This document shows positions 34,401-45,880 of a stretch of DNA of 64,000 bases, one piece after another. The translations under genes and the position numbers were made by a program. Source of the DNA: Actinernus sp. WN-2022 (Eukaryota; Cnidaria; Anthozoa; Actiniaria; Actinernidae); contig JAOWCC010000577.1 of assembly GCA_030867875.1 (NCBI GenBank), forward strand, positions 3,612,660-3,676,659, read 5' to 3'. Numbering within the stretch: the stretch's first letter is position 1; each line of letters opens with the position of its first letter. The notes under the pieces are model-generated. The model ran no database searches, was not told where the DNA came from, and worked only from the letters and a program-made list of their open reading frames with translations.

Positions 34401-37088
34401 CTGATAATAAATCATCAGGGCAGCTACTTTTATTTCCTGCCTTACATGTAAGTGCTTACTAGGATTAATAAATTTGCCTTAAATTATTTATTGTAGGTTT
34501 TTTAAACGTTTTTACCATCAGAAAAGTGAAGGGACTAGGACTTTCAGGAGGAGCACATTATTTTTTTCTTCCCCTTTCTTGTGTAAAAATATAAGAGGGT
34601 ATTTTTGGTTACTGTGTCTTTATCAATTCCAAGCCTGGCCATCCCCCCCCCCCTCCCCCGGGCATTTGTGGGGCATTTTTTATTTTTATTTTTAGAACAT
34701 TACAAATGCTTCACCATGGGGTCAGCTCAGCTGTCTAATGCCCGACCGTTAGGTCAGTAAATTTGATATTTTGTGTGAAATAGGCCTTTTTTAGGTAAGT
34801 TTGAATAATTTATTGTTTGTCTTCCATTTCAACAAATGCCCCACCCCCTGGATTGATAGGCTGACAAATGCCCCATCCTTGTACGGGGGTGGGGGGAATG
34901 GGCAGGCTTGGAATTAATAGAGACATAATATACCCTTTCAGCTTGCCTGTTTGTTGCCCCATTTCAGACCATGTGACAGCTCTCCAGAGGATTTAGTGCT
35001 TTGTTTTCCAATTATAGAAATTGGTACATTTCCTCTTGGGATACAGAAAAACAAAAACACAGTACTCAAGAGGAAAGTCATGTGGTCTGAAATGGGGCAA
35101 CAAACAGGCAAGCTGAAAGGGTCTATTGCAGGATTTGTTTTATTCACTTCTTGCTCAGACTGCAGGAATTTGTTGTTTATTTTTGGAATACCCCCTTCCC
35201 CACCACCACCCTTCACTTCTAAGATGCATCTCTAAGTAGCAGGATCTGATGTAAATTTCATTAGTTTGAGAACTGTAAATGTGTGCAGTTTGATAGATGG
35301 TAGGGTGGGGAGGATCGTTTACTGCAAATATCACACAAAGGGTGGAATTATGTGTTGTGTTGCCCATTATGAATTAAGACCTTATAATCACATTGAAACA
35401 ACAATGTTTACATTTAAATGTTCCAACAAATGTAGCTATAGCATCATTATTGATCAACAGTTTGACTTCCATTACTATGAAATGGATAAATAATGAGGGC
35501 CCTGCATCTGAAATGCTTACCTGCAGTAAGTTCTATAGTTCCAGCATATGCCTTACCACAGCTCACAGCCATTATTTGCTCTCCCTTCACAAACTGCACC
35601 AAAGTTCCATCTGCTTTTGATATGTTCTTTGATGATATGGGGTCGTAGGTGTTTTGGGGCTCATCCCATAGGATGATGCACCAGCCTTTAATTCAATTTT
35701 AAAAAATAGACAAAAATAAAATACCAGTTTTGTAAGCATGACTAATAACAGCAGTATCCCACTAAAATATAAGCTTAATTTAAGCTGGAGAAATTGCAGA
35801 ATACCACCTTAAGTGGTTCATTAATAATTTTCTCAACTTTTTCATACAAACCTTCTAAAAACCTAACCCTGAAAAAAAAAAAACCTAACCATTTTCGACC
35901 GAAAATCATTCATAGAACGAGTCCAAATACACCTGAACGAAAGTGGAGAATTTAGCGATCTTTTGAGTGGAGGGGGTATTCTGCAACTAAGCCAGTCCAC
36001 ATACCTATTTTTCTTGTGAATTTGACCTTGAATTTCCCCTCGTACAACTACCCAGTGCTACAGAGCTTTAATATGACATCTCCTAAACCCCTGTGCTGAC
36101 TGTGGGGAGACATAGGTAACAACAAACAGCACACAAGGGAAAGAGGATTTAGGTCGCGTTAGGAGACGAGAAAGCTCAGTCTGCTAACAGGTACAATTTT
36201 GGCTTAATTCCCCCTATAGAACGCACTGACATCGCGCTTGCTTGTTTGGCTAAGAGAGAAGTTTATTAAAATGCACGGAAAACAATCCGAGATACAAAAC
36301 GTGAAACATCGGAAGATGCCACCCATCAGTGTCTACGTCAACTATATAGGGATGGTGGGTGGGTAAAAATTAATCAAAAGTAATATAACCAATGCTATGA
36401 GAAATGTACTATAGATTGAGTAGAACGAGGACGTGTTATCGAAGCTAGAGTGAACGCAAAAATGTGCAATACTATACAGGGTGTGTTCTATATGAGCAAT
36501 TAATCCCTTTGAGAATGACAAGCATCCACAAAGTAACGCAATTAAATAACCGTTGATTAAAACAAAACCTACGGCCGGGAGCGACTTTCAAAAGACTTAC
36601 AGCTGAGACTACTGAGTCATGCCTTAAGGCAGTGGAAACTTTAGCAATAATTCCTTTGCATTCCCACTTCCCAAGTGTGCCTGATACGTGCTCCAGCCGA
36701 GGAAAAGGATCACTATTGCTTATCAAGGGAAAAATGCCAAAGCCGGCTTGTGAAAATCCAAGATGGTGGTTCGGAAAGAAAGCGAAAGAGGGGAAATTCG
36801 AGATCAAAATACACCTCTTGTGAATTATTAAAAACGCCACCAGTACTTTAAAGTACACTTACTTGTTTCATTAGGTCCACTTGATTTGCTGCCGACTTTA
36901 GTTTCTTTCAGTTTCAGTGGCAGTTGTCGTTTTCTTCCCGTACTGGTCGTAAGGAGAGAATTAAGCTTAACGCCGATTTCCTCCACTTCTGATTCACTCG
37001 AAATCGAATCCGATGATATGCTTTGAGAATCCTCGAACTCCTCCTCCTCCTCGTTAAGTTTTTTTCTAAACTTTTCGCCACCCGACAT
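28410..37088 (-). CDS. BEN-like DNA-binding protein gene, eight exons, intact
   Basis: Exons (minus strand): 37088-36863, 35685-35521, 34367-33946, 33153-33090, 32794-32742, 31410-31330, 29810-29546, 28546-28410. All introns start GT and end AG, every phase matches, and the joined frame is 471 codons including the stop (470 residues), with no internal stop. The N-terminus (MSGGEKFRKKLNEEEEEFED) is acidic. Exon 2 encodes a small beta-rich segment (WCIILWDEPQNTYD...GKAYAGTIEL) like the tudor-like part of cnidarian BEN proteins. Exon 3 is Lys-rich, then a short CLEC coiled coil. The last two exons (AARFLVAERK...YDPHRISLIHDFIRGVYP...VTIESRR) resemble a BEN domain. BEN domains bind DNA and act in chromatin. 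Inside the transposon it could be a TNPA-like end-binding factor. A captured host gene is the alternative; the BEN assignment is moderate. Confidence 0.65.
29155..29352. repeat. MITE in intron 7 of the BEN-like gene
   Basis: AGGTGTAAAGTACAGGTCAG at the left is inverted at the right (CTGTACTTTACACCGG). A 12-bp direct repeat GAACATTATGCG abuts both sides (29143-29154, 29353-29364), unusually long for a target duplication. Confidence 0.7.
30426..30660. repeat. Inverted-repeat element in intron 6 of the BEN-like gene
   Basis: CAGTGCTCGATTTT pairs with AAAGATCGAGCACTG; the interior is AT-rich and includes CTAGCCC/GGGCTAG. It directly abuts the next element. Confidence 0.6.
30661..30891. repeat. 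Inverted-repeat element abutting the previous one
   Basis: AGACCACCTCAAAGTTTCCA and ATGCCATTTTG on the left are matched inverted by CAAAATGGCAT and GAAACTTCAAGGTTGTCT on the right, with several mismatches. Confidence 0.6.
32389..32568. repeat. 180-bp near-perfect palindrome, intron 5 of the BEN-like gene
   Basis: AATTGAAGTTAG...GTGTCTGTCCTAATATTG on the left faces its complement on the right, with about 16 bp (TCAGCGAAGATGCCTC) at the centre between GTGGATCCAC-type arms. Similar in layout to the palindrome at 37151. Confidence 0.8.
34615..34925. repeat. MITE family 2, copy A
   Basis: TGTCTTTATCAATTCCAAGC at the left and an inverted TGTCTCTATTAATTCCAAGC at the right. The interior repeats GCAAATGCCCCACC-type motifs and C-runs. 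A second member is at 41186-41723. Confidence 0.7.
34933..35121. repeat. MITE family 1, second copy
   Basis: CCCTTTCAGCTTGCCTGTTT at the left, exactly inverted at the right, with pairing extending about 38 bp in. Shares its terminal sequence with 1599-1733. It lies 7 bp after MITE family 2 copy A, both in intron 2 of the BEN-like gene. Confidence 0.75.
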
Positions 37089-37150
37089 AATACTTTAGGT
37101 TTCCTACAAGATTATGATTCCAATTTCGAGTTATTCTGCAATATATCACG

Positions 37151-37343
37151 TTAACAAATCGCACACATTTTTCCATTGTCTGTACTCGTATTGATCATAG
37201 AAATGACGCCATAAAATGTTCAAAACTCAAGTGGAACAACGAGCGCAGCGAGTTGTTTCACTGCAAAGTTTTGAACATTTTATGGCGTCATTTCTATGAT
37301 CAATACGAGTACAGACAATGGAAAAATGTGTGCGATTTGTTAA
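37151..37343. repeat. 193-bp palindrome at the 3' end of the recombinase gene
   Basis: Arms of about 77 bp (TTAACAAATCGCACACATTT on the left) are perfectly or nearly perfectly inverted. The centre carries CAACGAGCGCAGCGAGTTG, itself a smaller palindrome. The last 14 or so codons and stop of the tyrosine recombinase gene lie within the right arm. Confidence 0.88.
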
Positions 37344-38692
37344 ATATCCCTCCTCCAGTCTTCAAGGCACTCGAAAGGACATCAGAGCACTTCTTGAGCT
37401 GTTGAGCAGACGGTCTTGTGTTATAGCTAGCGATGCTCTGCTCGTTGGCGTGCCCGGAGATATTCATGATATGGCGAGCGGGAATTTCTGCATCTGACCA
37501 GATTGTAATGGCGGTCGCACGAACACAGTGATTTGTGTAGGTTTTGGACAAACCAGCGCCTACGGAGATCTTCTTCATCATGCTTGATAACTTGTTGACC
37601 CCAAGAGGTTTGTTTTCATACCATATTGCATCACCACTGTAGAAATTTGGCTTTGGTCTTTGAAAAAATGCCTCTTGATTTGGATTCAGCTTGCTAATGT
37701 ACTTCTTCAAGCACCAGAAGGAATCGCCGAGCTGACCGGTGGAGTAAAGCCTTGTCTGCTTTTCATGGCTTGGCTTGTCGGAAATCCCTCCCTGATGGTT
37801 CTTCGTCAACTCTTCGTGGCACATGGCTGCAAATTCTTTGCCATCAGAATCTTTATGAAAAGAAAAACTGTCATGGCGAAGTTCGCGTTGTCCTTCACAA
37901 CCACGACGGCACCAGTACAGGGCGACTATAAACCAGACCCGACGAAGGAGTCCACCAGGATTTTCATGGCTGAGGAAAGGACTTTCCTTGATCTTTGTGA
38001 TGTCATTAGGCTCAATTACGGGCTTGTGTTTTATGTTTTCTTTGCCTTCACGCCTGTTGACTTTGAGTTTGCACTCAAGCATTTTGTTGGACCCTTGAAA
38101 ACTCAGATTTTTTGTCAGCTTTAAGTGGATGTTATTTGTAGCAAAATGCCTCTCAACGGCACTTCTAAAGCCAAGAAGAGAAGACCTACTGTATTCTTCT
38201 CCTTTTTGGTTTCTTGCCTCGGCATAGAAGCGTCTGAGTGTTTCGTTCAGCTCAGAATCTGTCATGTGTAAAAGTGGTTTGGTAATGCGACGTTCACGGC
38301 ACCAATCTTCAAATGACAAGGAGAAATAAAGTGAGTACAATTACTTGTGTCTTTCTTGCTTATTTACTTTCAAAACTGTTAGTAAATATCAGAAACATGT
38401 TAATTGCGTGTTTCTATTTACCTTCAATGGTTTTGATAACCCATTTAGTGTTTCTTTTTGTGCCTTTCGCTTCGGCGCCAGCCACAAGATCTTTGAGGTC
38501 GTCCTCATGCAAAAGCGCAAAACGAGTGCTTTCTTGCACTTTAGCTTCAATTTCTTCTACTTCAAGAACCAGTTCTTCGTCTGAAAAATCTCCCAAAATG
38601 TCAATGTTAAAATTTGGGAGCTCTTCCGAGTCCATTTCTCTTGAAAAATTTGTAACAATTTTTGTAAAGAAAGACGGCGCGAGGAAATGCAA
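37300..38692 (-). CDS. Tyrosine recombinase (DUF3504 / Crypton-like), two exons, intact
   Basis: Exon 1 runs 38692-38422 and exon 2 38306-37300, joined at GAAG|GTAAAT ... TTGAAG|AT in matching phase, giving 425 residues without a stop. A second ATG (MDSEELPNF, 38635) is a plausible alternative start. The N-terminal half is acidic then SAM-like (EDWCRERRIT...EARNQKGEEYSRSSLLGFRSAVERH). The catalytic half has every residue of the tyrosine recombinase set: Arg in WCRRGCEGQREL, HxxR in NHCVRATAI, His in ISGHANEQS, and Tyr in IASYNTRPS. This domain, called DUF3504 in ZMYM, QRICH1 and KCTD1 relatives, derives from Crypton transposons, which integrate by strand exchange. It sits between the divergent BEN-like and transposase genes. 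It may be a Crypton inserted in the CACTA-like element or cargo recruited by it. Confidence 0.8.
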
Positions 38693-39919
38693 CTTGTCTT
38701 ACATGTTACGTCATTTTCATCGTATGTACTCGTATTGCACATAGCGGAGAGCCAATCAGAAAGCGAGAAAATTGGATGCTGTTGTAAAATAGGTACTGCA
38801 CAGCCACAGGTAAAAGAGTTGGCTTCGATCAGTGGCTCGAGTTACGAAAATCCCGCTCTTTGCAAATACTCGTAATCTGATTGGAGCATACAGCCACGTG
38901 ATCAAGGCCCCCGCTGTGCCGCATGCTAGATCTATGTTTGTTTATAAAAATGGCTTCAAAGCGCAAGTATAAATTATGGCAAAGTGATCCAAGCGTTCCC
39001 ATCCCAAAGAGGACATTAGCACGCCTGAGAAAAAACGCACGAGCCATTCCAAATAACCTTCAGCCCGAGATTGGCAACGACGAAGCTACATGTAGCCGGG
39101 ACCATGTTCAAGAAGGGAATTGGGTAAACTCAGAAGATAGCTCGGACGAAGAAGAAGGTCAAGTTCAAGTCTTAAGCGAGGAAATTGCGAATGACCAGGA
39201 TTGGGCTGACAATGGCTATGAAATGCGTCAAAGTACAAGTGATCGTGAGACCAATCTAGAAGACGTAGAACTGTTTTCGTCGGAGTCAGAAGACGTAAGC
39301 TTACATGAATCACAACTTACGGCCGATCTTGAAAGTGAAGCCATTCATTTACCAGAGGAAAATGACTTTCGAGATTGTGATCTCAATTGTGAGTCAGACT
39401 CAGACGTAGAAAGCGAAACGGAAGATGGACATGTAGAAATGGAAGATACTGCTACACCGATTTATCCCGGGGCAGCCATCACTGTTGAGGATAGCATTTT
39501 AAGTATTATGAAATATGCCATACGGCATAAAACTACTTATTCTGCTATAAGTGATTTGTTGGGCTTAATATCTCTTCACCTACCCCCCAGCAGTAATAAG
39601 GAACACTTGCGTTCTCTTTATTTTCTCAAGAAATCATTTGCTTCGAAGGCCAACGACGAAGAGGTCGTCACTGTGAAAGAATACTGCCCGGATTGTATGG
39701 CACTTTGGGAAAACAATGCAGTAACATGCAGATTTTGTGGTAAAGTAAAATCAAAGAGGACAAAAAACTACTTTTTGTCATTGGACATAGCAGGCCAGAT
39801 AAAGACTATGTTTAGAGGTGAGTGACTATTTGAAATGGTAACGTTAAATTTAAATAAATATGTCAGTAGCAGTAATTAATAGGTCATAGTAATATATATA
39901 TCTGGTAAGCCTTTAGTTA

Positions 39920-41185
39920 ATGACAGACAGACAGACTGACAGACAGACAGACTTTATTCATTAGCTCTTTGTACTACATTGGTACATCAGATGACTGCTA
40001 ACAAATTTAAAAAGTTGGTTAATGACGGATAGATTGTTCTGTAATCTTAAAAATATAATATATATATAGTTAGTTATCATTAAATTAGCTTACATTATTT
40101 GTGCTGAAATTATGGTGGATCGCATGTCCATACAATCATAGACATATTTTGCTGCTATTGTTGTGACTTGTCTCGGGGGATCAATGATTACCGAAAATAG
40201 TTCTTTTTCTGTCATTTTTCTGCTATCTAATTTCGTTAGAGTTTTTAAGGAGGAAAAGAAATCATGCCTGATTGTCTGGTAAGTTTTGCATCTCAGCAGG
40301 AAGTGAATTTCGTCTTCCATTTCTTGTTTGCATGTTGGGCAAATTCGTTCTTCTGGTTTTAGATAAGGTTTAAGGTGTCTTCCTTTTTCAATTTGAAGGC
40401 AATGATTGCTTATTCTTAATTTGGTGAACGTAATTCTATGTTTGATGTTTCTGACAAGATCCAAATAGTTTTCGAATTCATACTTCGTTTTGAATGTTCG
40501 ATAAACTCGTAGTTTGTTACTCTGGTTTGGATTCTGTCGTTGGTCATTAAATATATCACTTAACCAAATTTGTAGTTCTGTGTCTTTTAGGCGTTGCTTT
40601 ATATTCTTCAGAAATTCCCTAAAATCTGGAGTATTATTTTGGAGTATCCATATATCACCATAGCCTAGGCTTTGTACGGTTCGCTTAATTTTGTAACTCC
40701 AAAAAACTGGGTTGCTTGATTGCATACTGTCGAGATACATATTTTTTGTAAGCATTGGCACGTCCCTGGTTAACAATTTTGTCCAATAGTTAATACTTCT
40801 GAATGTTAATTCACATCTCAAAGGATATCTACCAAGCTCTGCTCTACATCCATTATTGACTGATGTTCTGCTGGTTCCTAATAGTAACTTGCAAAATTTT
40901 GTATGCACTATTTCTATCGGATCATTTTCGTTAGATCTTTTGCTATCGGTCCCCCAGATTTCGCTTCCATAGAGCAAGATTGGTTTTATCAAAGTGTCGA
41001 AGAGTTTGATTGTCAGTTTAATATCAGATCTAAAGTGGGATCCCATTTCTTTTTTTAGTTTAAACATTGCCTTCAGTGCTGATTTTTTAAGTTCTTGTGT
41101 TGCCACATTAAAGTTGCCGAATGCGCTGAAAGTAAGTCCGAGATATTTGTACATTCGCACATTTTCTAATTGGTTATTTTTATAA
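39920..41185 (-). mobile_element. LINE 3' half, 5'-truncated
   Basis: A 356-codon minus-strand frame (41160-40090), open further to about 41187, begins in the thumb region of a LINE reverse transcriptase (YLGLTFSAFGNF, then LIKPILLYGSEIWG) and ends with a CPTCKQEMEDEIHFLLRC zinc-finger-like motif. The upstream RT domains are missing, as after 5' truncation during target-primed reverse transcription. The 3' end has AATGAATAAAGT and a CTGT repeat tail (39921-39952 on the plus strand). It lies antisense in intron 1 of the transposase gene. The frame has few lesions, so the copy is young. Confidence 0.82.
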
Positions 41186-41723
41186 TGTCTCTATCAATTC
41201 CAAGCCCGCCCACCCACCCCCCCCCCCCAAAAAACCGGAATTTTGTCATTTTGGAATCAGAACGTTGCAAATGCCCCACCGTGGGGCCAGCTAAGCTATG
41301 CAAATGCCCCACCCCGGGGTAAGTATAGCGAACATGCAAAATTTCTTCACCGTTTCAATGCCATATTTCACCGCTTTTCTTTATTAAAGTAATGCAGTAC
41401 TCACCTCCAAACAGTTTTGAAAGTGCCCCCAAATCCCACACTCACTAGCCAGATCCCAACAAACTGCACACTTCACCCCAAAACTGGGAAATTCCTAATG
41501 CCATGTTCACGGATGACCTTTCCACCGCCATGTTGATTGATGAAGCAAGCACGTGTAAGAGGGGTGGGATAATTTTTTGACAAATTCCCTTGGCCCCTTG
41601 GCCCAGGCTGATGCAAAACAAATGCCCCACCCTAGGGACAGATAGGATGAGGACGTCAAATGCCCCATCTTGCCTGAGGGTGGGGGGGGTGGGGGGGGGG
41701 GGGGGGGGGGGGTGATGGAGACA
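41186..41723. repeat. MITE family 2, copy B
   Basis: TGTCTCTATCAATTCCAAGC at the left and GGAGACA at the right, with GCAAATGCCCCACC-type internal repeats as in 34615-34925 and a G-run at 41683-41712. The right end is degraded by the homopolymer. Confidence 0.6.
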
Positions 41724-41955
41724 TAGACATAGACAACTTTATTTATCCACGGAGATCCAACAGAGTATAACACCTGGTTTACATGGATGCCGTGCCATAA
41801 TAAAATAGAAGTAGATAAAAGTGTGGTTAAAATATAATTAACCGGACATCAGAAGGCTACCACGGTCATTCCTTACACGGGACTTAAAAGCCCGCAAACA
41901 CTTAATTTGTCGAGTAGCTTTTGGCAATTTGTTCTATAAAGAAGCACCCTTGTAT
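41724..41955 (-). mobile_element. LINE 3'-end fragment
   Basis: On the minus strand it encodes SLRYKGASL then NKLPKATRQI and FKSRVRNDRG, the end of a CR1/L2-type reverse transcriptase protein, followed by GGATAAATAAAGTTGTCTATGT, a typical LINE 3' tail. One frame error is visible. Confidence 0.65.
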
Positions 41956-43080
41956 CGTAGGCTCTTTTTCAAATAATTTGTTTTTGGGGCAGGCATTGCT
42001 AAAAGGGCAAATAATGACAGATAATAAGCTTAAATATTTAAAAAGATTTTTTAATAACTTAATTTGTGATATTTCAAAGCCTCAATGTCACATTCATATG
42101 GGCTTTATAAACAAAAGTGTGGATAAAGGTTTATATACTTTAACAGCTAGTAAACTGATGCTGCAATACTTGGGCATGGTCATGTACCTGTGTGATCATA
42201 GCAGTGCCATTAATGCCACTGTGTCTAGTTGTTTGGTTTTGCACTGCCAGGGACATATATACATGTAGCTAGCCTAAAACATTTTCAGCTATGTATACAA
42301 AAGCAAATAATTGTGATGGGCCAGTTATGTGCTGGCCTACAAAATTACTGCCCAGATAATGTGCACGCCTACAAAAGTATGTGTCAGTAATGTGCAGGCC
42401 TACAAAATTATGGGCCAGATATACATGTATGCATGCCTACAAATTGCCAAAGCCATAATTATTGGCCCTGACTGCCAATGATAGAACTGAATGCACCATG
42501 GCCTGGCACCAAGGTATGATCTGAACAAGGTCTTATATTATTAGTCATGTATAACTATATATAATATCAATACATGTATAGTAAAGCACTGCACTATCAG
42601 TACCAGACACACCCCTTAATTAATACATTTTTTGCTATAGAAACTGGCTTCATGGAAGACCTAGAGTATGGTTATAAGGAAAGAGAGCGTTCAATGGCCT
42701 CGTTCTCAAACAAAGAAAGGGAATGGTATGATATTATGGATGGAGACCTATACCGAGACCAACTGCAGCCTGGAGGTTTCCTAACCAATAAACATAACAT
42801 CTCTTTGACTTTCAATACTGATGGGGTGCATGTCTTCAAAGCAGCAAGAGACGAAATATGGCCACTTCTGGTTATTATCAATGAAGTTCATCCTTCTGTG
42901 AGGTGAATAATTTGTATGAAAATGAATGGCACATTTTATTTACCAAAACCTACATGTACATGTAACATAATGAGCTTTGTTTTAGTGTATGTTAATATAT
43001 GATAATGAATAAATAACAAAGGAAAATAAAAATTGAACCAAGGATAAAATTATTGAACCACAACATATACATGTACATCT

Positions 43081-44560
43081 ACGCTGTTTCCACAAAAGGA
43101 GCCCTAGAACCTAAAACCCCCTTTTGTGAAAACATGCTAGATCTTGTGTGCCTTTAGCTTTATAAGCCAGTAACTCGTGTTTTTGCCGTTTTCTTGAAAC
43201 GGCCAATGACAGTTTACGACTTTTCTGGCCTTTCTATCCCATAATTTAATTGTGTGAGATCTATCCCATAATTTCTTTATTCGAGAGTTAGAGGTTAGGG
43301 TTAGGTTAGGAAAAGGCCATGTTCTGGTATTTTTACTGAAAATACAGCAAAATTCCATCAAATAAACTTGATCTGCAGGAAGAGAACGTCGTATTGCCGT
43401 GTAGTGCATCGAAATCCATTAAAAGGTCGAGAAATGGCGCCACTTTGAAATTTAGGTTACACAAGTAAATTAATGCGTACTTGTTGGCTTTTTAAAAGCC
43501 AGTAACTCACTTTTCAACCTTTTCATCCCAAAAATGCACCTTTGTTCTCACACCTAGTGGAAAATGTACATCTTTGACTAAGCAAATCGTTGCGCCATAC
43601 GTCAGGCAAAGTTTTTTTTTCGCGAAAATTTTTGAACTACTCCTCCCCACCCCACACCACCCTCATAAAATACCTAGAGATCAATTATTGCAAAGAAAGG
43701 CCAGAAAAGTCGTAAACTGTCATTTGCGCTTTCACGGAAACGGCAGAAACACGAGTTACTGGCTTTTAAAGCTAAAGGGCACACAAGATCTACGCTGTTT
43801 CCACAAAAGGAGCCCTAGAACCTAAAACCCCCTTTTGTGAAAACATGCTAGATCTTGTGTGCCTTTAGCTTTATAAGCCAGTAACTCGTGTTTTTGCCGT
43901 TTTCTTGAAACGGCCAATGACAGTTTACGACTTTTCTGGCCTTTCTATCCCATAATTTAATTGTGTGAGATCTATCCCATAATTTCTTTATTCGAGAGTT
44001 AGAGGTTAGGGTTAGGTTAGGAAAAGGCCATGTTCTGGTATTTTTACTGAAAATACAGCAAAATTCCATCAAATAAACTTGATCTGCAGGAAGAGAACGT
44101 CGTATTGCCGTGTAGTGCATCGAAATCCATTAAAAGGTCGAGAAATGGCGCCACTTTGAAATTTAGGTTACACAAGTAAATTAATGCGTACTTGTTGGCT
44201 TTTTAAAAGCCAGTAACTCACTTTTCAACCTTTTCATCCCAAAAATGCACCTTTGTTCTCACACCTAGTGGAAAATGTACATCTTTGACTAAGCAAATCG
44301 TTGCGCCATACGTCAGGCAAAGTTGGTTTTTCGCGAAATTTTTTGAACTACTCCTCCCCACCCCACACCACCCTCATAAAATACCTAGAGATCAATTATT
44401 GCAAAGAAAGGCCAGAAAAGTCGTAAACTGTCATTTGCGCTTTCACGGAAACGGCAGAAACACGAGTTACTGGCTTTTAAAGCTAAAGGGCACACAAGAT
44501 CTACGCTGTTTCCACAAAAGGAGCCCTAGAACCTAAAACCCCCTTTTGTGAAAACATGCT
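43081..44560. repeat. Tandem dimer of a 711-bp inverted-repeat element
   Basis: The unit starting at 43081 recurs at 43792 and, partially, at 44503 (offsets 711 and 711). The two full copies differ at only a few bases. Each unit is an element with long inverted ends (TAGATCTTGTGTGCCTTTAG ... complement) plus a 58-bp linker that folds as a hairpin (CACAAAAGG...CCTTTTGTG). The units also carry GAGGTTAGGGTTAGGTTAGG. It lies in intron 2 of the transposase gene. Confidence 0.88.
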
Positions 44561-44899
44561 AGACATACATGTATATGCTGTGGTTCAAAATTTTTTTGGT
44601 TCAAATTTTTTTTAAACCAGTTCAAATTTTTTTAACCGGTTCAAAATTTTTACACTAGTTCAAAATTTTTACACCAGTTCAAAATTTTAAAACCAGTTTA
44701 TTTTTTAACATTCTAAAAGGGAAGTTATGTTAACTGATGTTAGGGTTATTTTAAATGCTGGATTTGGGATCCTAAATTAGTGACTACTAGATGTTATTGT
44801 TTGCTTCGTTCTATTAATGTTTGTTCTATTGTTTGTCGGTGAAGGTAGTAGCAAATTGGAGCAAATCTTACGGGCGCTGCGAGGCACCCAAAATTATTA

Positions 44900-45580
44900 G
44901 TGACTAGCTCTAAACACCCTAAATTAGTGAGCATCCGTTGTTGCCGGTTAGGGTATTTTTAAATGTAGGGGTAGGGTTTGTATTAGTTCACAGGACCATC
45001 GAAGAAGCATTATTATTCTGAGTTGTTCAGTGATCTAGTTCTAAGTGTAGCGACTATAGCTCTAAACACCCTAAATTAGTGAGCATCCGTTGTTGACGGT
45101 TAGAGTATTTTTAAATGTAGGGGTAGGGTTTGTATTAGTTCACAGGACCATCGAAGAAGCATTATTATTCTGAGTTGTTCAGTGATCTAGTTCCAAGTGT
45201 AGTGACTATAGCTCTAAACACCCTAAATTAGTGAGCATCCGTTGTTGATGGTTAGGGTATTTTTAAATGTAGGGGTAGGGTTTGTATTAGTTCACAGGAC
45301 CATCGAAGAAGCATTATTAGTCTTAGTTGTTCAGTGATCTAGTTCTAAGTGTAGTGACTATAGCTCTAAACACCCAAATTAGTGAGCATCCGTTGTTGAC
45401 GGTTAGGGTATTTTTAAATGTAGGGGTAGGGTTTGTATTAGTTCACGGGACCAATGAAGAAGCATTATTATTCTGAGTTGTTCAGTAATCTAGTTCTAAG
45501 TGTAGTGACTATAGCTCTAAACACCCTAAATTAGTGAGCACCCGTTGTTGACGGTTAGGGTGTTTTTAAATGTTTTTTTT
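44900..45580. repeat. 152-bp satellite, about 4.4 copies
   Basis: TCTAAACACCCTAAATTAGT recurs at 44909, 45061, 45213, 45365 and 45516 (spacing 152, 152, 152, 151). Copies differ by a few substitutions. Confidence 0.9.
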
Positions 45581-45794
45581 GGGGGATTATAAGTCGTTTA
45601 TGGCATCATAGAAGGCCTCTTTACTTACGCACGGTTCATCGGCCATCTTTGAAGAATCCGGTGCGCATTCGCGTATAAATTTAAGAGACTGGAAACAAAT
45701 TAGCATAATGAGAGGGACTGGCTTCAACGACTAGCACTTATAGAATATACGGTGGTGTTCAAATCAACGATTGCTTCTGTGGCGCATTGCGTTA

Positions 45795-45880
45795 GGCGAG
45801 TGGATCATCGAGTAGCTGAAGTTAAGCCCGATCGGGCAGGGTTAGTGAGTGGATGGGTGACCGCCGAGGAAAGTGGCAAG
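45795..45880 (+). other. 5S rRNA-derived sequence (SINE3-like head or 5S pseudogene)
   Basis: AGCTGAAGTTAAGC (box A-like) followed by GGGTTAGTGAGTGGATGGGTGACCGCC matches the internal control region and 3' domain of eukaryotic 5S rRNA. The 5' third is poorly conserved and the 3' stem does not close, so this is not a functional 5S gene. It lies within the foldback element at 44577-46118. A 5S-headed SINE is likely but its body and tail were not identified. Confidence 0.65.
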
